5,486 nt of DNA from an uncultured Opitutia bacterium (GTDB taxonomy: Bacteria; Verrucomicrobiota; Verrucomicrobiia; Opitutales; Opitutaceae). Each line of letters begins with the position of its first letter. Position 1 is the stretch's first letter. The translations under genes were made by a program, and so were the position numbers. Below are positions 1 through 5,486 of this stretch, in pieces. The stretch covers positions 1 to 5,486 of the forward strand of contig CAJAFD010000419.1 of NCBI GenBank assembly GCA_903938935.1, written 5' to 3'. The notes under the pieces were generated by a model. The model made no database searches, was not told the DNA's origin, and was given only the letters and a program-made list of their open reading frames with translations.

Positions 1-513
1 CCACCACGTGTCGAGGGTCGCGCCGCCGTCGAGCGTGCCGCTGCCGGTGACGGCGATGTTTTCTTGTTCAAATGCGTAGATGAGAGGCGAGTAGTTCATG
101 CACTCGACGCCTTCCCAGCGCGTGAACACGATCGGGTAGAGCGCGGGGTCGGGGTTGAACCGCAGGGTGGCTCCGGCGGAGACGTGGAGGTTGACGTTGC
201 TTTTGAGGTGGATGGCGCCGGTGCTGAATTCGCCTGCGGGGACGACGACCCGGCCGCCGCCCGCGGCGTGGCAGGCGGCGATGGCTTGTGCGATGGCCGC
301 AGTGGCGTCGGTCGTGCCGCCGGCCACGGCGCTGTAAGCGGTGATCGGGAAATCTCGGGCGGGAAACGTCGGGGCCTTTATGCGTGCGAGGATTGCGGTG
401 GCGGTGTCCCAAGTGACGGGCGCTGGGCTCGCGGCGGGCGCCGTGGCAGCGCGGAGCGGGTGGGTGAGAACGGCGACGAAAAGCGCGGCGAGCACGGGGA
501 GAAATTTTTTCAT
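1..513 (-). CDS. Secreted GH28 polygalacturonase-like pectinase, N-terminal part (C-terminus beyond window edge)
   Basis: This is the first 171 codons of a glycoside hydrolase family 28 protein. The family hydrolyses polygalacturonan in pectin, so an exported pectin-degrading role is likely. Residues 1-22 look like a Sec signal peptide: MKK, then a hydrophobic stretch (about 4-17), with cleavage near LRA/ATA. Residues about 55-125 match the first coils of the right-handed beta-helix (pectate-lyase-3 type), with a TDAT segment at 68-71, GGGRVVVPAG at 85-94 and the G..HLKSNVNL stretch around 99-109. ECMNYSPLIYA (137-147), ENIAVTGSGTLDG (151-163) and a terminal WW are typical of bacterial GH28 exo-type enzymes. 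The catalytic aspartates lie further on and are not in the window. I chose the ATG at 511-513 because it gives a clean signal peptide; an in-frame ATG at 541-543 would add ten residues. Neither has a Shine-Dalgarno motif. It follows proB by 88 bases. Family assignment is firm; exact substrate is unknown. Confidence 0.85.
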   Translation of the reverse strand, partial: MKKFLPVLAALFVAVLTHPLRAATAPAASPAPVTWDTATAILARIKAPTFPARDFPITAYSAVAGGTTDATAAIAQAIAACHAAGGGRVVVPAGEFSTGAIHLKSNVNLHVSAGATLRFNPDPALYPIVFTRWEGVECMNYSPLIYAFEQENIAVTGSGTLDGGATLDTWW

Positions 514-544
514 GGGGCGGAGGCGGATGATTAAATCAAACATG

Positions 545-556
545 GGACAGGTGTCC
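545..556. repeat. 12-base inverted repeat upstream of the GH28 gene
   Basis: GGACA and TGTCC arms surround a two-base GG centre, giving a perfect 5+2+5 dyad in the 88-base gap between proB and the pectinase. It ends 31 bases before the chosen GH28 start. Its size and position would fit a small operator for a sugar-responsive regulator, but a dyad of this length occurs by chance fairly often and no second copy is visible. There is no T-run beside it, so it is not an intrinsic terminator. Confidence 0.25.
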
Positions 557-601
557 GAGGAAACGTGGATGTTCGCTCGGGCGGGGGAAAGCGGAAACGC
601 T

Positions 602-1711
602 TTAGAGCAACACGAGGTCGTTGCGATGAACGACTTCGAGGCGCTTGCGCGCAGGGTGGAGCGCGCGCAGAGCGACGGCTTGGAGGCCGGCGAGCGCGGG
701 GATTTCTTTGCTGGAGAAATTCGTTTTACCGCGGGCGAGCACGGTGGTGTCCGGGCCGGCGATGTTGACGATGTCGCCGATGCTGAATTCCCCGCGCGCG
801 TGCGTGACGCCGACGGCGAGGAGGCTGCTGCCGCGTTCGCGGAGCACGGGGATGGCGCGGGCGTTGACGAACACCGTGCCGGCGGGGCGCTGGAAGTAGG
901 CGAGCCAGTGTTTCTTGGCGTCGAGGGGCAGGCCGCTGGGAACGAAAAATGTGCCTGGGCCGGTGCCGCCGAGAAGACGCGCCACGATGGCGGGCGCGGA
1001 GCCGCTGGCGATGAACACGCCGCAACCGGCGCGCGTGGCGAGTTTGGCGGCGGTGATTTTGGAAATCATGCCGCCGGTTGCAGTTTCACTCGTGGTGCCG
1101 CCGGCCATAGCTTCGATGGCGGGGGTGATTTTTTCGACGATGGGGACGATCTCGCCGGTGCCTTTGAGGTCGATCAACCCGGGCGCGGTGGAAAGAATGA
1201 TGAGGTGCTCGGCCTCGACGAGGCTCGCGACGAGGGCGGAAAGCGTGTCGTTGTCGCCAAATTTAATTTCGGCGGCGCTGACGGTGTCGTTTTCGTTGAT
1301 GATCGGAATCGCGCCGTAGCCGATGATCTGGCGGAGCGTTTCACGGACGCCGAGGTAGCGTGTGCGCACGCGGAGGTCGTCGTGAGTGAGGAGGACTTGG
1401 GCGACGGTGAGCGCGTGGGGCGCGAAGGCCGTTTGCCAGACCTGCATGAGGCGGGATTGGCCGATGGCGGCGCAGGCCTGTTTTTTGGAAACGTCTTTGG
1501 GTTTTTTCGCGAGGGCGAGGGCGCCCATGCCGAGGCCGACGGCGCCGGATGAAACCACGATCACCTCGGTCCCCGCAGCGCGCAGGGCGGCGAGTTGGGC
1601 GGCGAGATCAGCGATGCGCGCGGTATCCAGTTGGCCGATACCCGTCGTGAGCACGCCGGTGCCGAGTTTGACGACGACGCGTTTCGGGGTGGCGGAGGAT
1701 TCTTTTTTCAA
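602..1711 (-). CDS. proB: Glutamate 5-kinase (proline biosynthesis)
   Basis: It phosphorylates L-glutamate with ATP to gamma-glutamyl phosphate, the first step of proline synthesis, in the cytoplasm. The 369-residue length matches the two-domain family form (E. coli about 367). The amino-acid kinase domain (about 10-255) shows VVVKLGTG with Lys15, the SSGAVGLG loop at 54-61, QVLLTHDDL at 105-113, INENDTV at 138-144, FGDNDTLSA at 151-159 and the TGGMISK loop at 212-218. A PUA domain fills about 275-360, with ERGSSLLAVGV and the late NFSSKEI motif. The usual LTD..GL nucleotide loop is instead LSTAPGL (173-179), lacking the aspartate. The start is TTG: reading back to the frr stop there is no other ATG, GTG or TTG, and none lies between it and Lys15. 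No Shine-Dalgarno is seen. It follows frr by 66 bases and is probably cotranscribed with it. proA, the next enzyme of the pathway, is not in the window. Confidence 0.95.
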   Translation of the reverse strand: MKKESSATPKRVVVKLGTGVLTTGIGQLDTARIADLAAQLAALRAAGTEVIVVSSGAVGLGMGALALAKKPKDVSKKQACAAIGQSRLMQVWQTAFAPHALTVAQVLLTHDDLRVRTRYLGVRETLRQIIGYGAIPIINENDTVSAAEIKFGDNDTLSALVASLVEAEHLIILSTAPGLIDLKGTGEIVPIVEKITPAIEAMAGGTTSETATGGMISKITAAKLATRAGCGVFIASGSAPAIVARLLGGTGPGTFFVPSGLPLDAKKHWLAYFQRPAGTVFVNARAIPVLRERGSSLLAVGVTHARGEFSIGDIVNIAGPDTTVLARGKTNFSSKEIPALAGLQAVALRALHPARKRLEVVHRNDLVLL

Positions 1712-1777
1712 CGCGGGAAGCGCGGCGGGCCGCGGCGGGGAGGATGAGGGCGCAGGGAAAACTCCGCCCGGTCGGGC

Positions 1778-2323
1778 TCAGACGGTGAGCAGGTCCTTTT
1801 CTTTGTGCGCGAGGTGGTCGCCGATGCTCTTGATGGCGGCATCGGTGGCGGCTTGGATGTCTTTTTCGACGCGCTTGGCTTCGTCTTCGGGCAGTTTGGC
1901 TTTTTTGACCGATTCCATGACGTCGCGGCGGACATTGCGCACGTGGACGCGGCCTTCTTCGGCGAGGCGGTGGGCGTTTTTAACGAATTCGAGGCGGCGT
2001 TCCTTGCTCATGTCGGGGAGCGGAATGCGGATGACTTTGCCGTCGGGGATCGGGTTGAAGCCGAGGTTGGCTTCTTGGATGCCGCGGATGATGTCTTTGA
2101 TGATGCTGGTGTCCCAAGGTTGAACTTGGATGAGGCGGGCGTCGGGCGTGCTGATGGCCGCGCATTGTTTGAGCGGGGTCATGGTGCCGTAGGCTTCGAC
2201 CATGACGGTCTCGACCATCTGGGGCGTGGCTTTGCCGGTGTGGATGGAGCTAAATTCGTGGAGCGTGTGGTCCACGGTTTTTTTCATCTTGGCTTGGGCT
2301 TCGGCGAGGAACGGGGAGGACAT
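1778..2323 (-). CDS. frr: Ribosome recycling factor
   Basis: RRF works with EF-G to split the post-termination ribosome and free mRNA and tRNA, and is essential in most bacteria. The 181 residues are close to the family norm of about 185 and cover the whole protein. Domain I, the three-helix bundle, is formed by roughly 1-29 and 107-181. Domain II, the small beta domain, is about 30-106. Family signatures are EFSSIHTGKATP (23-34), VEAYGTMTPLKQCA (42-55), VQPWD (67-71), LGFNPIPDGKVIRIPLP (87-103), ERRLEFVK (108-115) and VRNVRRD (128-134). In the first signature, the RTGRA of E. coli reads HTGKA, so two arginines are replaced by His28 and Lys31. The ATG start gives the standard N-terminus. It has no Shine-Dalgarno; an A-rich run lies about 7-14 bases upstream on the coding strand. 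It sits 43 bases after pyrH, the common pyrH-frr pairing. Confidence 0.96.
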   Translation of the reverse strand: MSSPFLAEAQAKMKKTVDHTLHEFSSIHTGKATPQMVETVMVEAYGTMTPLKQCAAISTPDARLIQVQPWDTSIIKDIIRGIQEANLGFNPIPDGKVIRIPLPDMSKERRLEFVKNAHRLAEEGRVHVRNVRRDVMESVKKAKLPEDEAKRVEKDIQAATDAAIKSIGDHLAHKEKDLLTV

Positions 2324-2366
2324 GGTGGGATTTTTTTTAAAGTGGAAAAACGGGCGGTGGGGCGGA

Positions 2367-3107
2367 TCAGTTTTTGACGAGGGTGCCGATTTTTTCGCCG
2401 AGGACGGCTTTGCGGATGGCGTGTTCGTCGTTGAGGTCGAACACGAGGATCGGGACGTTGTTGTCGAGACAGAGGGAAAACGCGGTGGAGTCCATGACGT
2501 TGAGGCGTTGTTTGAGGGCGTCGATGAACGTGATCTGGTCGTATTTGACGGCGTCCGGGAATTTTTTCGGGTCTTTGTCGTAGATGCCGTCGACCTTGGT
2601 GGCTTTCATGATGATGTCGGCGTGCATCTCGGAGGCGCGGAGGGCGGCGGTGGTATCGGTCGAGAAGTACGGATTGCCGGTGCCGGCGGCGAAGATGACG
2701 ACGCGGCCTTTTTCGAGGTGGCGCATGGCGCGGCGCAGGATGAACGGCTCGGCGATCTGGTTCATCGGAATGGCGCTCTGGATGCGCGTGGTGACGCCCA
2801 TTTTTTCGAGGCAATCCATGAGCGCGAGGGCGTTGATGACGGTGGCGAGCATGCCCATGTAATCGCCCGTGGTCCGGTCGACGCCGCGTTGGGAGCCTTG
2901 CAGGCCGCGGAAGATGTTGCCGCCGCCGATGACGACGCAGACTTCGACGCCGAGGTCGGCGATCTCTTTAACTTGGCTGCAAGTTTTTTCGAGGGTCGCG
3001 GCGTCGATGGGATCGCCGCCTTTGCCGCCGCGCAGGACTTCGCCCGAAAGCTTTAAAATGATGCGTTTATATTTAACGCCGAGTGCGACTCGTTTGTTGG
3101 CATGCAT
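2367..3107 (-). CDS. pyrH: UMP kinase
   Basis: It converts UMP and ATP to UDP and ADP in pyrimidine nucleotide synthesis. Bacterial PyrH is a hexameric amino-acid-kinase-fold enzyme, unrelated to eukaryotic UMP/CMP kinases. From the chosen start it has 246 residues, close to the usual 235-250. Visible motifs are YKRIILKLSGE (13-23), VVIGGGNIFRG (58-68), GVDRTTGDYMGMLATVINALA (75-95, UMP-binding region), IPMNQIAEPF (113-122), GTGNPYFSTDTTAALRA (142-158), ATKVDGIYDKDPKK (169-182), and VMDSTAF plus a late GEKIGTLV. The frame stays open upstream to a TTG at 3141-3143, which would add 12 residues. I prefer the ATG at 3105-3107 because it leaves 12 residues before YKRIILKLSGE, as in typical homologues. 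No Shine-Dalgarno precedes either. It is the first gene of the leftward block and divergent from gmd; the usual upstream neighbour tsf is absent. Confidence 0.95.
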   Translation of the reverse strand: MHANKRVALGVKYKRIILKLSGEVLRGGKGGDPIDAATLEKTCSQVKEIADLGVEVCVVIGGGNIFRGLQGSQRGVDRTTGDYMGMLATVINALALMDCLEKMGVTTRIQSAIPMNQIAEPFILRRAMRHLEKGRVVIFAAGTGNPYFSTDTTAALRASEMHADIIMKATKVDGIYDKDPKKFPDAVKYDQITFIDALKQRLNVMDSTAFSLCLDNNVPILVFDLNDEHAIRKAVLGEKIGTLVKN

Positions 3108-3402
3108 GGCCGCGAGGAAACGATTGTGCAAAATCGGCGTCAATGCCCGAGATGGCGCGTCGCCTCTTCTCCGCCGAAAATCCTGCGGCGCGTAAATGAA
3201 ATTTCGGGCGCGGCGTTGTTAAAAAATCGCCCGTGATTCACTCCGATCATCGCCAACCCGACCCCGCCGGTCGTTGGCCTATCACCCTTCGTGCGTGGCT
3301 CTCGCGGCGAGGGCCGCGCGCGGGCAGATAATATCCATTCTAGGTCAACATATGGAGACTTGCCCCGGTGAAAGCTCTCTCGCTAGCGTGGTTGTTTATC
3401 GC
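3108..3402. other. Divergent intergenic region between pyrH and gmd
   Basis: These 295 bases separate the starts of two divergent transcripts and contain no frame that looks like a protein family. The gmd frame is open upstream to a TTG at 3274, but those codons do not resemble a dehydratase N-terminus. On the minus strand a TTAACA word (3217-3222) is one mismatch from a -35 box, yet has no matching -10 at normal spacing. CGGGCG at 3205-3210 and CGCCCG at 3228-3233 form a six-base inverted repeat around a 17-base spacer. The stretch 3326-3355 is A+T-rich for this window. No tRNA, riboswitch or terminator is recognisable. Confidence 0.6.
3327..3332 (+). promoter_or_regulatory. Possible -10 element for gmd-fcl
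   Basis: GATAAT matches the sigma-70 -10 consensus at five of six positions and lies in an A+T-rich pocket about 70 bases before the gmd start. There is no recognisable -35 hexamer 16-18 bases upstream and no extended -10 TG, so this is only a candidate. Use of this site would give an untranslated leader of roughly 60 bases. Confidence 0.22.
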
Positions 3403-4437
3403 ATGAAAAAAGCACTTATCACCGGCATCACGGGGCAGGACGGTTCGTATCTCGCTGAGCTCCTGCTCGCCAAGGGCTACGAGGTCCACGGCGTGATTCG
3501 CCGCGCTTCCACCTTTAACACCAGCCGGATCGATCACCTTTACCGCGACCCGCACGTCAACGGCGTCAAACTCCACCTCCACTACGGCGATCTCGCCGAT
3601 TCCGTGCAAATGGTGAAACTCCTCTACGAGCTCCAGCCCGACGAAATTTACAACCTCGGCGCTCAGTCGCACGTGCGCGTTTCCTTCGATATTCCTGAAT
3701 ACACGGGCGACGTCGTCGGCCTCGGCTCGGTGCGCATCCTCGAAGCCATCCGCGAAGCCGGCCTCGTGAAAAAATGCCGCTTCTACCAAGCCTCGTCTTC
3801 CGAGATGTTTGGCAAAGTCCAGGAAGTGCCGCAGACGGAAAAAACGCCATTCTGGCCCCGCTCGCCTTACGGTTGTGCGAAAATGTACGCCTACTGGCTC
3901 ACGGTGAACTACCGCGAAAGCTATAACCTCCACGCCTCCAACGGCATTCTCTTCAACCACGAGAGCCCGCGCCGCGGCGAGACCTTCGTCACCCGCAAGA
4001 TCACCCGCGCCGCCACTCGCATCAAACTCGGACTCCAAGACCGCCTCTACATGGGCAACCTCGATGCCCGCCGCGACTGGGGTTACGCCAAAGAATACGT
4101 CGAGATGATGTGGGTCATGCTCCAGCAAGACCAAGCCGACGATTACGTGGTCGCCACCAACGAGACCCACACCGTCCGCGAATTTATTCAGGAAACCTTC
4201 GGCCTCCTGAATCTTGATTGGGAAAAATACGTCAGCTACGACGCCCGCTACGAGCGTCCCGCCGAGGTCGAACTCCTCATCGGCGACCCCGCCAAGGCCA
4301 AGCGCCAACTCGGTTGGGAGCCCAAGACGAAGTTCAAAGAACTCGTCAAAATCATGACCGAGGCCGACCTCGAACTCGCCAAACGCGAGGCCCAGATCGC
4401 CAGCTTGCCTCAACCCGCGCACACGACGATCGCATGA
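3403..4437 (+). CDS. gmd: GDP-mannose 4,6-dehydratase
   Basis: It dehydrates GDP-D-mannose to GDP-4-keto-6-deoxy-D-mannose using bound NADP, the first step towards GDP-L-fucose and related deoxysugars. The 344 residues form a complete extended short-chain dehydrogenase. The Rossmann nucleotide loop is GITGQDGSY (8-16). Arg33-Arg34 in VIRRAS fit NADP preference. HYGDLAD is at 60-66 and NLGAQSHV at 84-91. The catalytic set is Ser132/Ser133-Glu134 in SSSEMFG and Tyr156-Lys160 in SPYGCAK. FNHESPRRGETFVTRKI (184-200) and GNLDARRDWGYAKEYVE (218-234) are near-invariant in Gmd and separate it from other sugar dehydratases. I start at the ATG at 3403 because MKKALITGITGQDG is the family N-terminus; the open frame upstream to 3274 adds 43 unrelated residues. 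No Shine-Dalgarno is present. Its TGA stop overlaps the fcl ATG, so the two are surely cotranscribed. Confidence 0.97.
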   Translation: MKKALITGITGQDGSYLAELLLAKGYEVHGVIRRASTFNTSRIDHLYRDPHVNGVKLHLHYGDLADSVQMVKLLYELQPDEIYNLGAQSHVRVSFDIPEYTGDVVGLGSVRILEAIREAGLVKKCRFYQASSSEMFGKVQEVPQTEKTPFWPRSPYGCAKMYAYWLTVNYRESYNLHASNGILFNHESPRRGETFVTRKITRAATRIKLGLQDRLYMGNLDARRDWGYAKEYVEMMWVMLQQDQADDYVVATNETHTVREFIQETFGLLNLDWEKYVSYDARYERPAEVELLIGDPAKAKRQLGWEPKTKFKELVKIMTEADLELAKREAQIASLPQPAHTTIA

Positions 4438-5369
4438 AGCTCTTCATCGCGGGCCACCAAGGCATGGTCGGCGGCGCGCTCGTGCGCCGTTTTCAACGCG
4501 AATCCGGCGTCACGCTCCTCCTGCGCTCGCGCCGCGAACTCGACCTCACGTCGCAAACCGCCGTCGACGCGTTTTACGCCGCCGAGAAGCCCGACGTCGC
4601 CATCATCGCCGCCGCGAAAGTCGGCGGCATCCACGCCAACAACACGTACCCGGCCGAGTTTCTCTTCGATAATCTCGCCATCGCCGCCAACACCATCCAC
4701 GGCGCCTACCGCGCCGGCGTGAAGCGGCTGCTTTTCCTCGGCAGCTCGTGCATTTATCCCAAACACGCGCCGCAGCCCATGCCCGAGGATTGCCTCCTCA
4801 CCGGCCCGCTCGAGCCCACCAACGAGGCCTACGCCATCGCCAAAATCACCGGCCTCAAGCTCGCCCAATCCTACCGCAAGCAATACGGCGTGCTCTACCA
4901 CTCCGCGATGCCGACGAATCTCTACGGCCCCGGCGACAACTACCACTTGCAGAACTCGCACGTGTTGCCCGCGCTTCTCCGCAAATTCCACGAAGCCAAA
5001 ACCGCCGGCCGCGCCGAAGTCGTCGCCTGGGGCACCGGCTCGCCGAAACGCGAATTTCTCCACGTCGACGACCTCGCCGACGCCTGCGCCTTTCTCCTCA
5101 CGCTCGAAAACCCGCCCGACTGGATCAACGTCGGCACCGGCACCGACGTCACCATCCGCGAACTCACCGAAACCGTCGCCACCGTCACAGGTTACACGGG
5201 CAAAATCGTCTGGGACGCCACCAAACCCGACGGCACCCCGCGCAAACTCATGGACGTCTCCCGGCTCGCCGCGCTCGGTTGGCGCGCACGCATCGCGCTC
5301 ACCGACGGCGTCGCTAAAACCTACGCCTCGTTCCTCGCCGAACAAGCCGCCGGCACGCTCCGCGCCTAA
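4434..5369 (+). CDS. fcl: GDP-L-fucose synthase (epimerase/reductase)
   Basis: It performs the 3,5-epimerisation and NADPH-dependent 4-reduction that turn the Gmd product into GDP-L-fucose, the donor for fucosylated polysaccharide. The gene is also called wcaG. The 311-residue protein is full length for the family. The Rossmann loop is GHQGMVGGAL (7-16). AAKVGGIHANNTYPAEF (60-76) is a family hallmark. The active site is intact: Ser104 and Cys106 in GSSCIYP, Tyr133 and Lys137 in YAIAK, and His176 in NSHVLPALLRKFHEA. These correspond, with a constant shift of three, to Ser107, Cys109, Tyr136, Lys140 and His179 of the E. coli enzyme. MPTNLYGPGDN (159-169) and REFLHVDDLADAC (206-218) follow. The ATG at 4434 overlaps the gmd stop as ATGA, which implies translational coupling. 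The frame is open upstream inside gmd, but that part is a shadow of gmd in another frame. Confidence 0.97.
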   Translation: MKLFIAGHQGMVGGALVRRFQRESGVTLLLRSRRELDLTSQTAVDAFYAAEKPDVAIIAAAKVGGIHANNTYPAEFLFDNLAIAANTIHGAYRAGVKRLLFLGSSCIYPKHAPQPMPEDCLLTGPLEPTNEAYAIAKITGLKLAQSYRKQYGVLYHSAMPTNLYGPGDNYHLQNSHVLPALLRKFHEAKTAGRAEVVAWGTGSPKREFLHVDDLADACAFLLTLENPPDWINVGTGTDVTIRELTETVATVTGYTGKIVWDATKPDGTPRKLMDVSRLAALGWRARIALTDGVAKTYASFLAEQAAGTLRA

Positions 5370-5390
5370 GCGCGGCCCGCGCGCCCGTCC

Positions 5391-5438
5391 GCTGCGGCAT
5401 TTGGGCGCCGGAGGGCGTCGTCGGGCGCAGCATTTTTT
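5391..5438 (+). terminator. Possible intrinsic terminator after fcl
   Basis: GCTGCG (5391-5396) pairs with CGCAGC (5426-5431), and this is followed after one A by six T residues (5433-5438). Inside the 29-base loop a second hairpin is possible: GGCGCC (5404-5409) with GGCGTC (5414-5419), including one G-T pair, around GGAG. The GC-rich stem, the T-run and the position 21 bases past the fcl stop fit a rho-independent terminator. The outer stem is short and its loop long, so this is moderate evidence only. Confidence 0.4.
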
Positions 5439-5441
5439 CCC

Positions 5442-5471
5442 GTTACAAATTCCTCCGCGTCGCGTCATACT
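5442..5471 (+). promoter_or_regulatory. Possible promoter for the gene starting at 5478
   Basis: GTTACA (5442-5447) matches the -35 consensus at four of six positions. CATACT (5466-5471) matches the -10 consensus at four of six, with an 18-base spacer. It lies directly after the candidate fcl terminator. The -10 ends six bases before an ATG, so transcription from it would begin at or very near that codon. Both hexamers are weak matches. Confidence 0.3.
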
Positions 5472-5477
5472 GCCCGT

Positions 5478-5486
5478 ATGAATTTC
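5478..5486 (+). CDS. Possible start of a further gene (first three codons only)
   Basis: The window ends with ATG AAT TTC (Met-Asn-Phe) on the plus strand, 108 bases after the fcl stop and downstream of a candidate terminator and promoter. Three codons say nothing about the product. The call depends on the position of the ATG after promoter-like words, and it could be a chance ATG. Confidence 0.3.

Noticed and set aside
514..543. Ten-residue upstream extension of the GH28 protein to the ATG at 541-543
   Set aside because: It would put MFDLIIRLRP before a canonical MKK signal peptide. It is possible, but less likely than the ATG at 511-513.
341..1552. Long open frame (about 403 codons) on the plus strand opposite proB and the GH28 start
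   Set aside because: It is antisense to two clear gene families and its translation is rich in Gly, Ala, Glu and Asp with no recognisable motif. This is the typical shadow of a GC-rich gene.
1766..1777. GCCCG-AC-CGGGC inverted repeat directly after the frr stop, considered as a terminator
   Set aside because: The stem is only four or five pairs and is followed on the coding strand by GGAG and just four T residues, so strong termination before proB is unlikely.
1805..3056. Long plus-strand open frames opposite frr and pyrH (1805-2377 and 2202-3056)
   Set aside because: Both are antisense to well-conserved genes, have Gly/Phe/Asp/Val-rich translations without domains, and extend across gene boundaries.
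3108..3143. Twelve-residue upstream extension of pyrH from a TTG
   Set aside because: The ATG at 3105-3107 already gives a full-length UMP kinase with a normal distance to the first conserved strand. The extension has no ribosome binding site. It cannot be fully excluded.
3205..3233. CGGGCG/CGCCCG inverted repeat in the divergent region, considered as an operator or terminator
   Set aside because: Six-base GC-only arms with a 17-base spacer are expected by chance in this composition, and there is no adjoining T-run on either strand in the right position.
3274..3402. Upstream in-frame extension of gmd to TTG at 3274 or ATG at 3352
   Set aside because: The added residues do not resemble a Gmd N-terminus, while the ATG at 3403 gives the standard MKKALITGITGQDG start.
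3340..5468. Long minus-strand open frames opposite gmd (about 360 codons) and fcl (about 352 codons)
   Set aside because: They mirror the codon pattern of gmd and fcl, carry no family signature and have no plausible start signal.

Overview
This is a GC-rich bacterial window with six protein-coding genes in two divergent blocks, plus the probable first codons of a seventh. All six genes belong to recognised families. I see no RNA gene, insertion sequence, CRISPR array or phage gene, and no evidence for an undescribed system. The host is most plausibly a Gram-negative polysaccharide degrader, possibly of Verrucomicrobiota (Opitutaceae-like). This rests on the base composition, an exported GH28 pectinase beside housekeeping genes, and the absence of a clear Shine-Dalgarno motif before any start. 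It is an inference, not a demonstrated assignment.

Minus-strand block (bases 1 to about 3107, read right to left): pyrH (UMP kinase), frr (ribosome recycling factor), proB (glutamate 5-kinase, TTG start), and then, after 88 bases, the N-terminal part of a secreted GH28 polygalacturonase-like protein that runs off the left edge. pyrH and frr are 43 bases apart and frr and proB 66 bases apart, so these three are probably one transcript. pyrH-frr is a classic translation and nucleotide cluster, but rpsB and tsf, which often precede pyrH, are not upstream here; the divergent gmd is. Whether the pectinase shares the housekeeping transcript or has its own promoter is open. A 12-base inverted repeat lies just upstream of it.

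Central divergent region (3108-3402): 295 bases between pyrH and gmd with no convincing gene. It must hold the promoters of both blocks. Only weak promoter-like words are visible.

Plus-strand block (3403-5369): gmd (GDP-mannose 4,6-dehydratase) and fcl (GDP-L-fucose synthase) overlap by ATGA. Together they convert GDP-D-mannose to GDP-L-fucose, the donor for fucosylated surface or extracellular polysaccharide. A hairpin followed by six T residues after fcl is a possible terminator. The window ends with ATG AAT TTC, a possible next start, with promoter-like hexamers placed so that its transcript could be leaderless.

Most notable observations: proB has only one possible start codon, TTG, and lies in the same open frame as the end of frr; ProB lacks the Thr-Asp pair of the usual ATP-binding loop; and no gene has a recognisable ribosome binding site.
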